Shown here piece after piece: positions 1 to 11,881 of a stretch of 64,000 nucleotides of DNA. The stretch is from Prinia subflava (Eukaryota; Chordata; Aves; Passeriformes; Cisticolidae), in NCBI RefSeq assembly GCF_021018805.1, contig NC_086250.1, positions 62,249,322 through 62,313,321 of the forward strand, read 5' to 3'. The notes below the pieces were generated by a model. That model saw only the letters and a list, made by a program, of their open reading frames with translations. It searched no databases and had not been told where the DNA came from. Each line of letters starts with the position of its first letter. Position 1 is the first letter of the stretch. The translations under genes and the position numbers were made by a program.

Positions 1-301
1 CTGGGACTGGAAGGAGAATAAGAGTTTAGGCTGCTCCACCAAGGAAGAGGTTTTTGTGTGTCTGTGTCACCTCATAAGCCTTAACTTGCCATTATAAAAT
101 TTGTTTGGTCACCTACATCTTTATTCATAAACTGGAGTAAGAAATTAAAATGTTCTATTCTGCTTTTTATATGGCAGTAGCTAATTAACTCAACTTATAT
201 GCAAGAAAATGATTGTTTCTCAGGGTAACACTAAAGCCTGTTACTCAAAATTAACACAAACTATATACAATTGAAAAAATGAAAGATTTTTGGATATATA
301 T
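1..301. other. AT-rich 3' flank or distal UTR, no gene seen
   Basis: No coding exon, tRNA-like fold or known repeat was recognised. One further minus-strand AATAAA (125-120) means the MAGI2 transcript could extend into this stretch. Confidence 0.4.
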
Positions 302-307
302 TTTATT
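302..307 (-). promoter_or_regulatory. Candidate distal polyadenylation signal AATAAA
   Basis: The plus strand reads TTTATT, so the minus strand carries a perfect AATAAA 2.16 kb after the MAGI2 stop. It is one of four perfect hexamers in the downstream region. The choice among them is inference; no cleavage-site evidence is visible. Confidence 0.35.
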
Positions 308-1983
308 TGACAGTGGTTTAGAATATCATACAGTAAACAAGATTTCTGTAAAAGTTAATTTATCCATAGTGGTGCGTTTCATAAAAATAGTTGCTCACTT
401 ACAGCCTTTCTGTGACTATTAATACATGGAATTATATTTATAGAGATAGAGCTGTACAAGGTAAATTCACAGCTAACACTACACAGAAATATTATTTGGA
501 ATGGGGTTTAGATGATGTGCTGTCTTCACAGGTTATCGATTACAGCCGCATAAAGCAATTACTGCACAAGGAGTAGCTGTGAACTGTGCAAATTAGAGTT
601 TATGCAAGCATAATCTCAACTGTTTTTCAGATTTCATTGTTTGCTTCCTTTATACATAAAAATAAGATACCGGGACGTGCATCTACACTACAGAAGCATT
701 GTCCAAAATCAGATTCAATAAATTAATGGCAAATTATATTGGATTCTAGTTCAGGGGATAAAGATTTTTTTTTTCCATTAAATAAGAGTTTTATAAACAG
801 CTACATGGATTTGTGCTTTTTTAGAAATTATAAATGGATTTTTCTTTCTAAAAAAAAAATGTTTGAAAGCTGCAAAATCCTTGACTTGAGGCTTTTCAAA
901 TAATTGGACAGGAAGAAACATGTCTATAAATTTTGCAGTCCAGTGCAATGTTTGAGACATACAGTAATGTGCTAATTTCTTGGAACAAAGCCAATCTCAA
1001 TCTAGTTTTTCAGCAGAGCATGTGAGGAACTAAGATTGCTAGTGAACAATAATTTTTAAATACGAATTTTTGACAGTACTTAGCTTTATGATTTTTTTAA
1101 ATTACCAATGTATTATTGCCCAGGATTTTGTTTTAATTTTGACAGACGAATAAGCATATGCACACTTACACAGACACACACACATCTTTTTGAAACAAGA
1201 TAATGACTGATTGACTGAACTCGGAGTTATTTCCTGTGAAGGCAGACTGGAATGTTTACCTGGCACTTAAGGCTTAAAATTCAAAACAGACAAGCAAGAA
1301 AGATAAAAACAAAAAGAAAAAAAAATGGAGATAGGGAAAGAAAGGTAAAATGGAAACCATTTTGAAAATGGAAAAATACTGAATTTACTGAATGAGGACA
1401 GCAACAACTGTATTTCAGAAACCAGTCTAATTATTGTTGACATGTGCCTGAAGGGCACCTGCTCTGCCAAACTGAGGGGATGAGAGGCGAGAGTGTTCTA
1501 AGTAAATGTGGATGGGTATGAAACATAGCACTGTTGATAAGTGACACTATCATCTTCTGCAGGAAGGAAAGGCCTTTCCTTAAGGAAACTGCAGCTTTTT
1601 CTCTGTAGCACTCTTCCTTTCATTGCAAGGGCCTTGCAGATGCCTGGGGTTTGAGCCTGACCAATTGGTTAGTGTGCTACCTCGCAGGACTTGGGGAACC
1701 TGTAATAAATCACTTTTGAGAATAATTTGCAAATACAACTCCACCTTAACTCCTTTCCAATGTACAGAAACATGGTTTGTTCACAAAAATGGCAGTAGAA
1801 ATGGTATCACAGAAACTAATCCTCTGGATTCCCCACTCCTCCCGTAGCTCCTGGTGAACTCTGCTACAGGGTACCACGTGGACTCTCCCAAAGCGTTAAC
1901 AGTGGAGACGTGTCATGGGTGTACAGTTCCAAACGATGCTTTAAAGAAACCCTTTAACCCCTGTCTAGATATGTCGAGAACAA

Positions 1984-2053
1984 TTTATTTACAACATTTT
2001 AGCTCCACGAAAAGATCCTCTCTCGGTTTCAGCTTGCTCCGTGCAGTTTTATT
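1984..2053 (-). promoter_or_regulatory. Pair of candidate proximal polyadenylation signals
   Basis: Two perfect minus-strand AATAAA hexamers (2053-2048 and 1989-1984) lie about 420-480 nt after the MAGI2 stop. They could support a short-UTR isoform. No strong GU-rich downstream element was confirmed by eye. Confidence 0.3.
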
Positions 2054-2468
2054 TTAAGGCGATGTTCCAGTTTGTGATTGCTCTAACTTGTTCCAGTTTC
2101 TTGATATAAAGTTTGAATGAAATCCAAGTCCTTCATGCAGTGGGAAAAAAATGCTAAAGCTACACTGCACTATCCTTCTCTGATGTACTGTCCTTCATAT
2201 TGTTTTGGTTTCTTCCATAGCTGCCAAAGTCCCTAAAATGGAACTGGGACTTTAGGGTCGATTTTAAATCTCTGTGTTGACTATATGCTTTTGAACTTAT
2301 TAGATACTGTGCACATTGTCATGGAATTACACACTAATGTTCTCATTCCTCAATGCTTTGTGTATATGTGTGAAAGTTAAAATAAATTAAAACAAACCAA
2401 TGTGAGACAAAAACTAAGAAGAATGTTCTGCGTCAGTTTGAGACAGTTAGAGGGCAACAGTCCCTTGC

Positions 2469-3268
2469 TTATCTGCTCATGGCAGAAGTACCAGACTTCA
2501 GGACGCCAGGTAGCTTATCTGAGCCAGGGATTTTCCACGGCCCTGGAGAGACCGTTGCCTTTCGAACTGTGTTGTTGGTGCTGCGAGTGCTAATGGAGTG
2601 GAGATGTCCCTTCCTGGGGAACTCGCTGGGTTTCCCATCAGGGTCCCTCTGGCTGTGGTCCAGATCACTTCCAGGAGAGCTGCAGCGGTTGCTACTGTAT
2701 GTCTTGGTAGCTCCCGTATCGATCTTGACATGGTCGGGTGCTGCAGCTGACTTCTTCTCACTGGTGTTCGCGGATCTGTGATCTTCTTTTTTGCTAAGAG
2801 ATCCTCCTCTCTTGCCTTCTGGCTTCCTCAGCTTCCCAAACTGTTCATCACTGGTTCCAGCACACACGTGCTCTCTTGCGCCAGCCTCGATCATAACGCT
2901 GTGTCCCACCGCTTTGCTTTCTGAGGTGGGCCTGCCACCGTCAGTGGTCTTATTTTTGCCTTCTGAATATCCTTTCCAAGAAGCCTCTTCGTGCTTTGAC
3001 CTGTCTACCTTTTTAGGACTTGCTGACCTTTCTCTTTGTTCTCCTAACCTTTTCTTTTTGTGACCGTTCACCGAAAGCTCCTTTGGTTTCCTTACATCGT
3101 GTTCCCTCTTGATATCCCATGTTGGCTCTGGGCTTATCTGGTGAGAAGGGTCAGAGGGTGGGGCTATGTGTGATGAAGATAATGGTGAGATTATGTCGTC
3201 GAGGGAAAGAGCTACTTCCGGCAGACCTGGGGAGGTGGCAGAGGGAGCACTCCAGGAGTTTGGTTCGT
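2469..3268 (-). CDS. MAGI2: MAGI2 exon G: C-terminal tail and stop codon
   Basis: This is the last coding exon: two bases, 265 codons and the TAA stop at 2471-2469. The acceptor is GTTGTTAAACAG behind a CT-rich tract. The translation begins (D)EPNSWSAPSATSPGLPEV. It continues through a Ser and Pro-rich stretch to PTWDIKREHDVRKPKEL near residues 48-64, then HKKKRLGEQRERSASPKK, a basic cluster that could act as a nuclear-localisation or membrane-binding patch. The remainder is hydrophilic and charged (SLSKKEDHRSANTSEKKS, CSSPGSDLDHSQRDPDGKP) and ends GPWKIPGSDKLPGVLKSGTSAMSR-stop in two conserved blocks. The tail is likely intrinsically disordered. The frame is open without interruption. Sizeable open frames on the opposite strand in this interval are shadows of this coding exon. 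Confidence 0.94.
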
Positions 3269-4676
3269 CTGTTTAACAACAAAGAGAAGAGAGTTAAGGG
3301 CGCATCAGCAGCAGAGTGTATTGCACACGTATTCTGAGCAACACTGATACCCAAGCCATGCACCAGCCTTAAACCCCTCTGCTTCAGGTGAGGTGAAAAT
3401 CCCTCAATTGTGGAATTAATAGGAGAAAACAAAAAATAATCTTTCCATTAAAAAAACAGAAAAAAAAAAAAGAAAGAAAAAAAGTACAGCAGACACAAAA
3501 ACCACAGTACTGGTAACTGCAAATGCTGGAAATCACAATCTTTTTTTTTTAATACAGATCCTGCTTTCTTTCCTCTGCCTATGTTAAATTATTCTTAAAA
3601 TAATAAAGGCACGTGCTCATGAAATCAAATAGCCTCTTTTGTACCTGTATAATGGATTTCTTAGCTGGGCAATATCAGAGCTGTCTCTGAGGACAAATGA
3701 GAAGGACTTTCTGTCATCTGTTAAACATGTCCCTACAAGCATATGATAATTGACAAGAATTTGTAGCTCAGATAAGGTCATCATTGAATTCTGTCTCATA
3801 TTTTTTCTAAACAGATATAGTATTGCAGTGTTTATGGCCCCACAATTCTTACAGGGTATTACACAGCTCTGCCTTTATATCACAGCGTCAGCTGCTGAGT
3901 CTCCTGGTTGTGCATTTTGAATTTTTCCTGGTTACTTTGCCTCAACACAATATGGTTGAATTGTGCAGATCCTGTTTAATTTAGCTAAATAAATGTCTCC
4001 TTTGCTGAATCATGATGATTTTCCTAATCCAAACCAGAATATTCTGGGATGCCTTTCTGTTGCATATACATCCTCATTTCTTTTGATTAACCTTCTGGCA
4101 GAAAACAAATCCATCATGATTAATGACAGCATGGCTCCTATTCTTTACCGTCTACTTAGAGGTTAGAGAAATCACTGAACTTGGCTAATGTCATTCCCTA
4201 TTTAGCACCATTGCCTGGCTTTGAACAGTATGAGGAATAATCTGTCAGAGATGAAGGACTGTCTCAGGAATCCATGGAAACGAGGTGGAACTTGTGGCAA
4301 GAGCTGCATATTTTATGGGGGAGAAAATGTAACCTTCTAGCTAACAAACAAGCGTGGACTTCTTCAGGTCAGGACCCATATCTCTCAGTGATATCAACTG
4401 CCCTTTAAAAAAGTAACATACATTTTTCTCAGTGCTATGGCTGCTTTCAAATTATCATGGAGATGCACATTGTCTCAAAAACTGGGATAGATTCTACTGT
4501 CCAGCCTGGGATCTACAGCTTGCTTGACTTAAACAGTACTTTCAAGTTAATAGCTGGATTGAGTGACTGCTGTCTTGCAGATAAAAATAGGAGAGACAAT
4601 AGTGAGGTGGGTGACGTAAAGGGAGGCAGCAGCACAGTTAGCTGAGGAGCTATTTATTTTCCCAGATGGTGTTTGT

Positions 4677-4703
4677 CATATGCTTTTGCATAATGAGCAT
4701 ATG
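4677..4703. other. Inverted repeat enclosing an octamer-like motif
   Basis: CATATGC (4677-4683) and its exact reverse complement GCATATG (4697-4703) flank a 13-nt centre that contains TTTGCATAAT, resembling POU-factor octamer sites. It lies in the large intron, 1.4 kb upstream of the last exon. A regulatory role is only a guess. Confidence 0.3.
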
Positions 4704-7700
4704 TGTGGAGAGGATTAGCATTTGAGAGGGGTAGAAAGTACAAGTTCTGTGTAAGACAAATAAACATTGAGCTGGGAATCTAAATGGGCTGAGGGTCTCA
4801 ACTGAATTTAAGAAAAAAAAGAAATCACACTTTCTCTACCCTCCAGTTAGGGGTGACTGATGTACCATCTGCTCCCAGCTTGGCACTCAAGCAAGAAAAA
4901 ATAAGAGGAAGACTCGTGCATGTAGAGTGATCAGCTCCTAGGAGTTTGCCTTCAAAAAGCATTGACTTTGATGGGATTGTTCTTTACTTCTGTTCTTCTG
5001 CACCACCAGCCTGTGCCTGGTGGGGGAAGAACAGACCCCACCCTGGCTCTTCCTCAATCTGAAATCCAGGGGATCTCATTTTATTTAATACTTGAGCCAG
5101 GGACCATGCACAGAGTGCAAAGCACTAAAATTATCCTGGGACTCAGCATAAAGCTGCCTGTGTCCACCAGCAAGGTACCTGAGCCAACTCTGAAAAAGCC
5201 ACCTTGAGCTTGAGCTTTGGAAAATTAAGTTTATACTTTCATGGCATTGTCACTCCTACCCAGGGTAGAGGTGGTGCCAAGGGTTGGACCAACATAATCA
5301 TCTCAATCACAGTCTTCTTTCTTAGTTGTCCATGAGATGTTTTTCAGTTTTTCAGTGTCACTGAAGAGCAGTGGGCCATTATCCAATCTCGTGTTAGGCT
5401 GTGAGAGCTTCTGATTACAGAAATAGCCTGCTACTCTGGGTAGTATCAGCTGCACACCAGTAAGAACACCAAATAGCCTGGAGCAGCAGGATGCTTTTGG
5501 GTAAGAAGACTGCCTCTGTGGAAAATGTACCACTGTGCTCAAATCAGCTGTTTCTCCTCCAGGAGGACAAACCAGGGAGGCATCATTCAAAATCAAGGTT
5601 GCAAACACCCTTTGTGGGTCCTCTGAGGCACAAAGGATAATATGGTACCAGTTATTTGTGGGATGCTTAGCAGAGGAGACCTGAGGGATGGTGGCCTACT
5701 GCTTTATTTCCTGGAGATGACAGATTTTCTTCTATTTTCTTTTTTAAAGGCAATGAAAAGCAACCAAATGTTGTAGTGAGAAATCATAGTGGGTTAGAAT
5801 GTACTTCAACAAAAGCGAGTCAGCATATCTCTTACATATATTGATATATAAGTATAGGTGTCTATAAACTGGTACATGCCATATTATATGCATTACTGGA
5901 TTTTATCTCTCCCCCAGAAAACCTTAAGTAAAAGCCAACTTGGCCAACTAAGAAAACTTGCAACCACAGCTTAGTTTGGCTGTGGGACAACCCCAGGTGG
6001 GTCACTGGCTGCACCATGTTTAAAATACTTGCTGGGAGGGCACCTATGTATAGGTTGTATTTTCAGTGGTTATGGAACAATGTTGCCATGGAATAAAACT
6101 ATCGTTTATATTATTTGCAATACAGCACTTGCAAGTAAGAAGAAAATTATTTTCTTTTAGATTTAAGTACCATCACTCTGAGACAGCCAGACCCAACCTA
6201 ACCTGCTTTTCTTTCAAATGAAATGACATTATAATAGACAGTCACCCTCAGCCTTGGTAGATGTTAATGTCAACAAGCCATTGCTGCAATGTGTCTCTGG
6301 CTAGTGAGGAGAATACTCAGGTGAGGGTACTGTAGCCAACTTCCCTCTAATGTCTGAACATTATAGAAAAATATAAAAATTACTAGAGTAGAGCAAAGTG
6401 CAGGAGTGTAAGTAATTTGTTGCTCGGAAGAAAAATCTTTTAAAGAGCTGTGTTCAAGCCATAAGGGTTCATTTGGACTTGTTCAACCAGCACTAAAATG
6501 ATTGCTTCTCCATAACAAATATAAACAGGAGAAAAATGTAAAATTTTATCCTGCAGAACAGTTAAATTAGTCATTTATTTTCATGATTATAGTCAGTTTC
6601 TAGCTATTAAGAGTTATTAATATTTCTAAATATTTTTTCTGTTGGTCTAAGGCTTTTTATACAACCTTTGTGTTAATTGGTAACATAATAGTTTTACTGT
6701 CTGTTATTCCAACGTATCTCAAAGCATTTTGTAAACATAATAAACCAGAGACAGAGCACTGATTTTACTTTTTTCTTCCTTCACCTCTGGGAGGAACTGA
6801 AAACAGTATTTGTTTAACAGAGCATGAACTCCTAGTGCCCAAACAACTTGCAAGCAGATGAGAAGAATATTGCACTCAGTTGCAACTGCTGGAGAGATTT
6901 AGGGACAACATAGTTTTAAACTTGTTTCTGACTTTGTCACCATTGATAACATCTTTATTGTGAGAGAAATAGGTTTTCAAAAACATAGCTCTCACTGAAG
7001 GCTAATAGATGCCTTCCTTCTTTCTTGGAAGGGAGAAAATCTCCCTTGACCTACTAATTTAGACAAGACAAATGAGCTGGGAGCAGCACTATAATCTGTC
7101 ACTGTGATGGCATTTCATTTGGTGTAATTTAGTAGGTGTTCACTGGGTGGCTTTGAGCTTCCACAAGCTACTGTAACACACGTTGGTGGCACTTCTCCAT
7201 GGGATGTGTAAGAATGACTCACCTACCACTGGCTTTGCATAACTCCCAGGCAAAGGAGCAAATTGGTAACTGAGTAAGAGCCACCACAGACACAGGATCT
7301 TGGGAGGACAAGTGGAAGATGAACATAACCATTTTGGGGGAAGAGTGACACAGGGAAAACATCAGGAGCAGAAGTTTTCTGTCTAAAGGGTTTTTTTATT
7401 TGAGGTAGAGCTGCCACATACATGAATTGTTTGTTTTGCTCTGTCAGCTCACACATTCAATGGAGTGGAAATGAGGATGCTATTCTCATGAGCCTGTTTG
7501 CTGCTTCTTAGCTGCTCTACCTGCATCCAGTGCTTGCTGATGGCTGAACCATGAGAAAAAGAACCCTGGCTTTAGTCCTAATAGAAAAGAGAGCTATGCC
7601 CGTGGACCACTGATTTGTGGATAGGTTCTCCCTTAGCATCAAAATATTTTAGATAATTGTTTAGTAATTTATGAGGGACATGTGATTTTTCATCAGATAT

Positions 7701-7978
7701 AATTATCCATAAAGTACTGATATTAATTTATTGAATATTTAGTATTAAGAGTAGAACTGACATCACATTTCATAACTTAAGTACAATAAAATCTCAAAGC
7801 CTTTTTAATTTTCAAATTATATGAATAATGTACAATATATTTAAGCTTTGAACACTTTCATTAGTCTGAATGAAGGGTTTTCTGAAATGTCTAAGCAGCT
7901 GTTCTCATATCTACCCAGAATTATTTTCCTAGGGAATCAAAGAGGGTTTGACTGAATAAAAAATATGGTGCTTTATTT

Positions 7979-7997
7979 CCCCCCCCCCCTTTTTTTG
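7979..7997. repeat. C-run followed by T-run
   Basis: About eleven C then seven T residues occur uninterrupted inside the intron between exons F and G. It is a simple homopolymer junction, prone to length error in sequencing. Confidence 0.9.
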
Positions 7998-10900
7998 TCT
8001 GAAATTATGTATTGCCAGGAGGTGGCAAGCAGTTCTGACAGATGCTGCTAATAACAAAAATGGGACAAACTGTCCCCTGGTGAGTATCCACTAATGTTGG
8101 CAGTGCTACACCAGGAATGCATTTGGATCTTTCTCATTATAGCTTGACATGTCTTTGATGTTCCTGATTGCATTGGTCTCCTGAAGCTTTTCTTTAACAC
8201 TCTCTAAGGAGGGATATTTCAGAATATATGAAGAATCTTTAATCTTTTATCCTCACACTTCCACAGCCCAAACACACAGCACCCTTTGTCTCCTGAAATA
8301 AATGATTCTCTGAAGATTTCAGGGTTAGAAAAGCTCTTGGTACTTTCTGTTCAACTATCAGCCTTATGGAAATGTGACACAATATGTCACCCTTTCCCCC
8401 AGCCTTCCCAGAATGTGAGTGGCAATGGGCTCTGCTCCCACCTTAGGGCCTGCCTGTACTTATAGCTGTAAATGGTAATTCCTGTTAATTATTCAATATC
8501 CTATGCAAATGTTTTCTCACAAATTGCGCTTTTCTTGGCATAAAATTACACTTTGCTCATCTCCCCTTCCACTGAACGTATTCACATCCATATCCTCGAA
8601 CACCAGTGGCCCTGGAAGCAAACCTCAAGGGGTTTGGGTGCCTTCTGCTGTGATATGGTGCTTCCTTTGGTCAGTCACTGTGGGACTGACACCCTATCCA
8701 GGTGGGACAGACTTTCCATCATTAGTACTGCTCTCATGCTTTACAAATGTATGATGGCAGCATGCTATGGGTCAACACATTAATTCTATGTATAGGAATT
8801 AGATACATGGCATATACATATATAAAAATAAACCCAGGTTATACTTGGTTATTTTAGTGTATGAGCTACTTCTCATTCCTCACACGTACAGTTGAGTGAT
8901 TACCTTAGTATTTTGAAGTCTTGTTTCTGATATAAAGAAAACCCAATCTAATTATTTGCTATCTTAATGTAGCCACATTTGTTCTACCACTTGCCTGTTT
9001 GTATTCAACAATGTCACAGTGACTCTGAATGTTTGGAGTACTTTATAAATATAACTTGAAATGTAGCTTTGCTCAAGAGTGGAGTCTTTCTACTTTTTAG
9101 TAATTCGTTTTTTTGGCTTCACACATTTGTTTCTCCAAAGTTTGAGGACGGTTGCTCAGGATAAGCAGAGTTAATTTACAAGTCCCAAAAGATTGTAGGA
9201 AAACAAATATGTATCTGAGTCCTGACATCTTTCACTTCTAAATTTTGTGCTTGGCATTTTGAAAAGAGCAGAATGATTCATTAAGAAAGACTGATATTTG
9301 GGGCACGAAACAATGCCAGACCTAGTTTTTCTGTCCCCAAAGTCCCTGTGCATTTTTGTTTTTGTCACTGGTCTAATACTGGAAGAGGTGACCACTATTC
9401 CTATTCCATGGAGCTATGGGTGCCATGGCTTCTGCAGATGTTCACAAGAACTGAAAAGATATGAATGTAAGTGTAGCATAAGTGATGAACGCTTCTATCT
9501 CCTCTGTAAACTCAAAATGTTTAATTTTACATCCAGAAAATTCAGCCACTGACCCATTCCAGCACTGGGAAGCACAGCTCAGGTCCTAGTGCCACTGATA
9601 CTCAGATGCCCTACTTCTTTTCATGTTCCTGGCCATTACTGATGAACAACTATTTAGTTCATTCAACTATTTGGGTTCATTATATCCCTATTCCACTGTA
9701 TACTTTACGTAGATATTAAATGGAGGATGCCCTAAATATTTTTCCAGCAGACACAGTGTTCATAAAGTTCTTGCAGGGGCTATTTAATGAGACTTTGAAT
9801 GATCTCATTTCAGGTAAAGCTCACTTTCATCACCTTTTCTGTACTCTGCTTAGAGGTTTGTTAGAGAAGTGCTTTCATGTTCAGAGATCTAATTTTAGAA
9901 TTATTGCAACACTTCAGAAAGAGCAGATTGTTAGTTAAACTTGGAAGACCAAATCTACAGAAGCTCAGGAGATGATCTTACTTGGTGTAGGAGCTAAAGG
10001 AACAGAGAGAAAGGGAAAATTTAAACTTCACTAAGAGAGGGCAAAACTGTATATTGCAAGGAAAAAATGTTTAAAAATTCTTTAGAAAAATGCTGAATGT
10101 TTTCTTGAAACAAGAAAGCCACACACATTGATTTGTGTTTGTTTGAATCTGTAGCCACCACCATGGATGAAAGCACTTTTCAATTTTTTATGTAATGTAG
10201 ACTTTAAATATGATTAACAAAGAAATATGGGAAGCAACTGATCTCACTTGGAGGATTCCTATTATTATTCTGCACTAGTTTTGATCCTACGTTATTAAAC
10301 CCAGGGCATCATCAGTAAATCCCTTTCCCTGAGTTAGTTCTTTAATTATGGCACTGTTTCACCAGTATTTTACTGTCCTTACCACTTGAGATAATAATTT
10401 AATTGCCTCACAGAGTCAGAGAGAGAGGTGTCTCATAAGACCTCTGGAAATAGATGTCTGCTCTTCTGTTGAACATGTACACAACCACTGTTGGGGAGTT
10501 CCTTTCAGGAAACCTTTTTGGAGGCTGTGGATCAAAGCTGAGTGGAGGAACAGAGAAATCTACACCCATCACCCCACATCAGGTCCTTTTTAGAAAACAC
10601 AGGACACTGCAAATAAGTGGCCTGAGACCTTTCAGGCTGACACAGGAGATAACTAATAAAATCAGAAACACTCAGACTTTCTGCCATGGAGAGCAGGTGG
10701 CCTGGATTGTCTTGGATAACCTTGGGGTGCTGCTTTAGCCCTTTCCTGGTTACTCTGCCACTGTGCACCCCTTAAATATAAATTGCATCCATAAATAATT
10801 CACTGTGATTTTGCAATAGTGCCCCAGCTTCTGCATAATTGGGCTTTCTCCAACATTACTCACACCTTACAACAGGGCTGAGACTTTGATACTGCCCTAA

Positions 10901-11574
10901 AAATAGCAAGAGTAAAAAAGGGTCATTTTTCTATGCAGAAAAAAGCTATCCAAAGGACAGGATGGCAGAGGGCGAAAAAATAAGGAGGCTCACCTATAAG
11001 CAAGTTGTATTTCAGAAACAGGTACATTCATGTAGTAATTCACTTTACTAATTTACCGTAATAGTCTTCTGGCTGTAAATCTTAAGGCCAGATGATTATG
11101 GGTACACAATTTACTTCTCATTACAAGATCCAGTTTAGTTTATTCCATGGATATGATTCTAATAAACAGTCCTATCAACTACATATTTAAATCATCGTGA
11201 TCATCAGTCTGAGACAACTTGGTCTAAGAGACTGAAATGTTAATGATTAATGACTCAAACAATTGTCCATTTGCAAAAGCAGCAGGTGCTTTGCTGAGGA
11301 TGTGCAAGGTCACAGCCCAGAAGCAGAGCACGTGTGCATGAACTTTTGTTTAGGGACAAGCTGGGTTTTAAACCAGATAAGAGGCTAAGAAGCAGATCCT
11401 GTGCAGTGGGATAATATTTTTTATCATGCCAGTGTCCTCCCTTACACAACTGGCTCAGCTATAAAACCCCTCTGGGGAAGGTATCAGGATATTCATGTTA
11501 TTTATCCCCTCTAATGGGGCATAACTGGCTCAGCTACAATGATGTGAGAGGCAGCTGTCACACCTTAGAACCAA

Positions 11575-11881
11575 CCTTCCTTCCTTCCTTCCTTCCTTCC
11601 TTCCTTCCTTCCTTCCTTCCTTCCTTCCTTCCTTCCTTCCTTCCTTCCTTCCTTCCTTCCTTCCTTCCTTCCTTCCTTCCTTCCTTCCTTCCTTCCTTCC
11701 TTCCTTCCTTCCTTCCTTCCTTCCTTCCTTCCTTCCTTCCTTCCTTCCTTCCTTCCTTCCTTCCTTCCTTCCTTCCTTCCTTCCTTCCTTCCTTCCTTCC
11801 TTCCTTCCTTCCTTCCTTCCTTCCTTCCTTCCTTCCTTCCTTCCTTCCTTCCTTCCTTCCTTCCTTCCTCCCTCCCTCCCT
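11575..11881. repeat. (CTTC)n / (GAAG)n microsatellite, about 307 bp
   Basis: The plus strand is an essentially uninterrupted TTCC tetranucleotide array of about 73 copies, drifting to CTCC units in the last 14 bases. The plus strand is pure pyrimidine and the minus strand (the MAGI2 sense strand) pure purine. Open frames of FLPS repeats on plus and GRKE repeats on minus across it are artefacts of the repeat. Length and purity suggest a recent expansion or a polymorphic locus. The assembled length may not be exact. Confidence 0.98.

Larger units (their letters stand above)
302..2468 (-). other. MAGI2: MAGI2 3' UTR (distal end unresolved)
   Basis: Sequence downstream of the MAGI2 stop on the minus strand. 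It is AT-rich, has no competing exon and no recognisable repeat, as expected of a long 3' UTR. AATAAA hexamers on the minus strand lie at 2053-2048, 1989-1984, 307-302 and 125-120. The first two would give a UTR of about 0.4-0.5 kb; the last two would give 2.1-2.4 kb, closer to what I recall for mammalian MAGI2. The lower boundary here is placed at the 307-302 signal as a guess. Transcript data would decide it. Confidence 0.45.

Noticed and set aside
2479..3063. Plus-strand and alternate-frame open reading frames opposite the last MAGI2 exon
   Set aside because: They are shadows of exon G. The minus-strand frame matches the MAGI2 C-terminus, and splice phase supports it.
6715..6770. ATCTCAAAGCATTTTGTAAACATAAT resembling part of an ancient SINE (MIR-type) start
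   Set aside because: Only one short block matches and the downstream core is absent, so it is too weak to annotate.
11447..11536. Repeated AACTGGCTCAGCTA near the CTTC array as a possible target-site duplication
   Set aside because: The two copies are 74 bp apart, do not flank any element and could be a small local duplication or chance.
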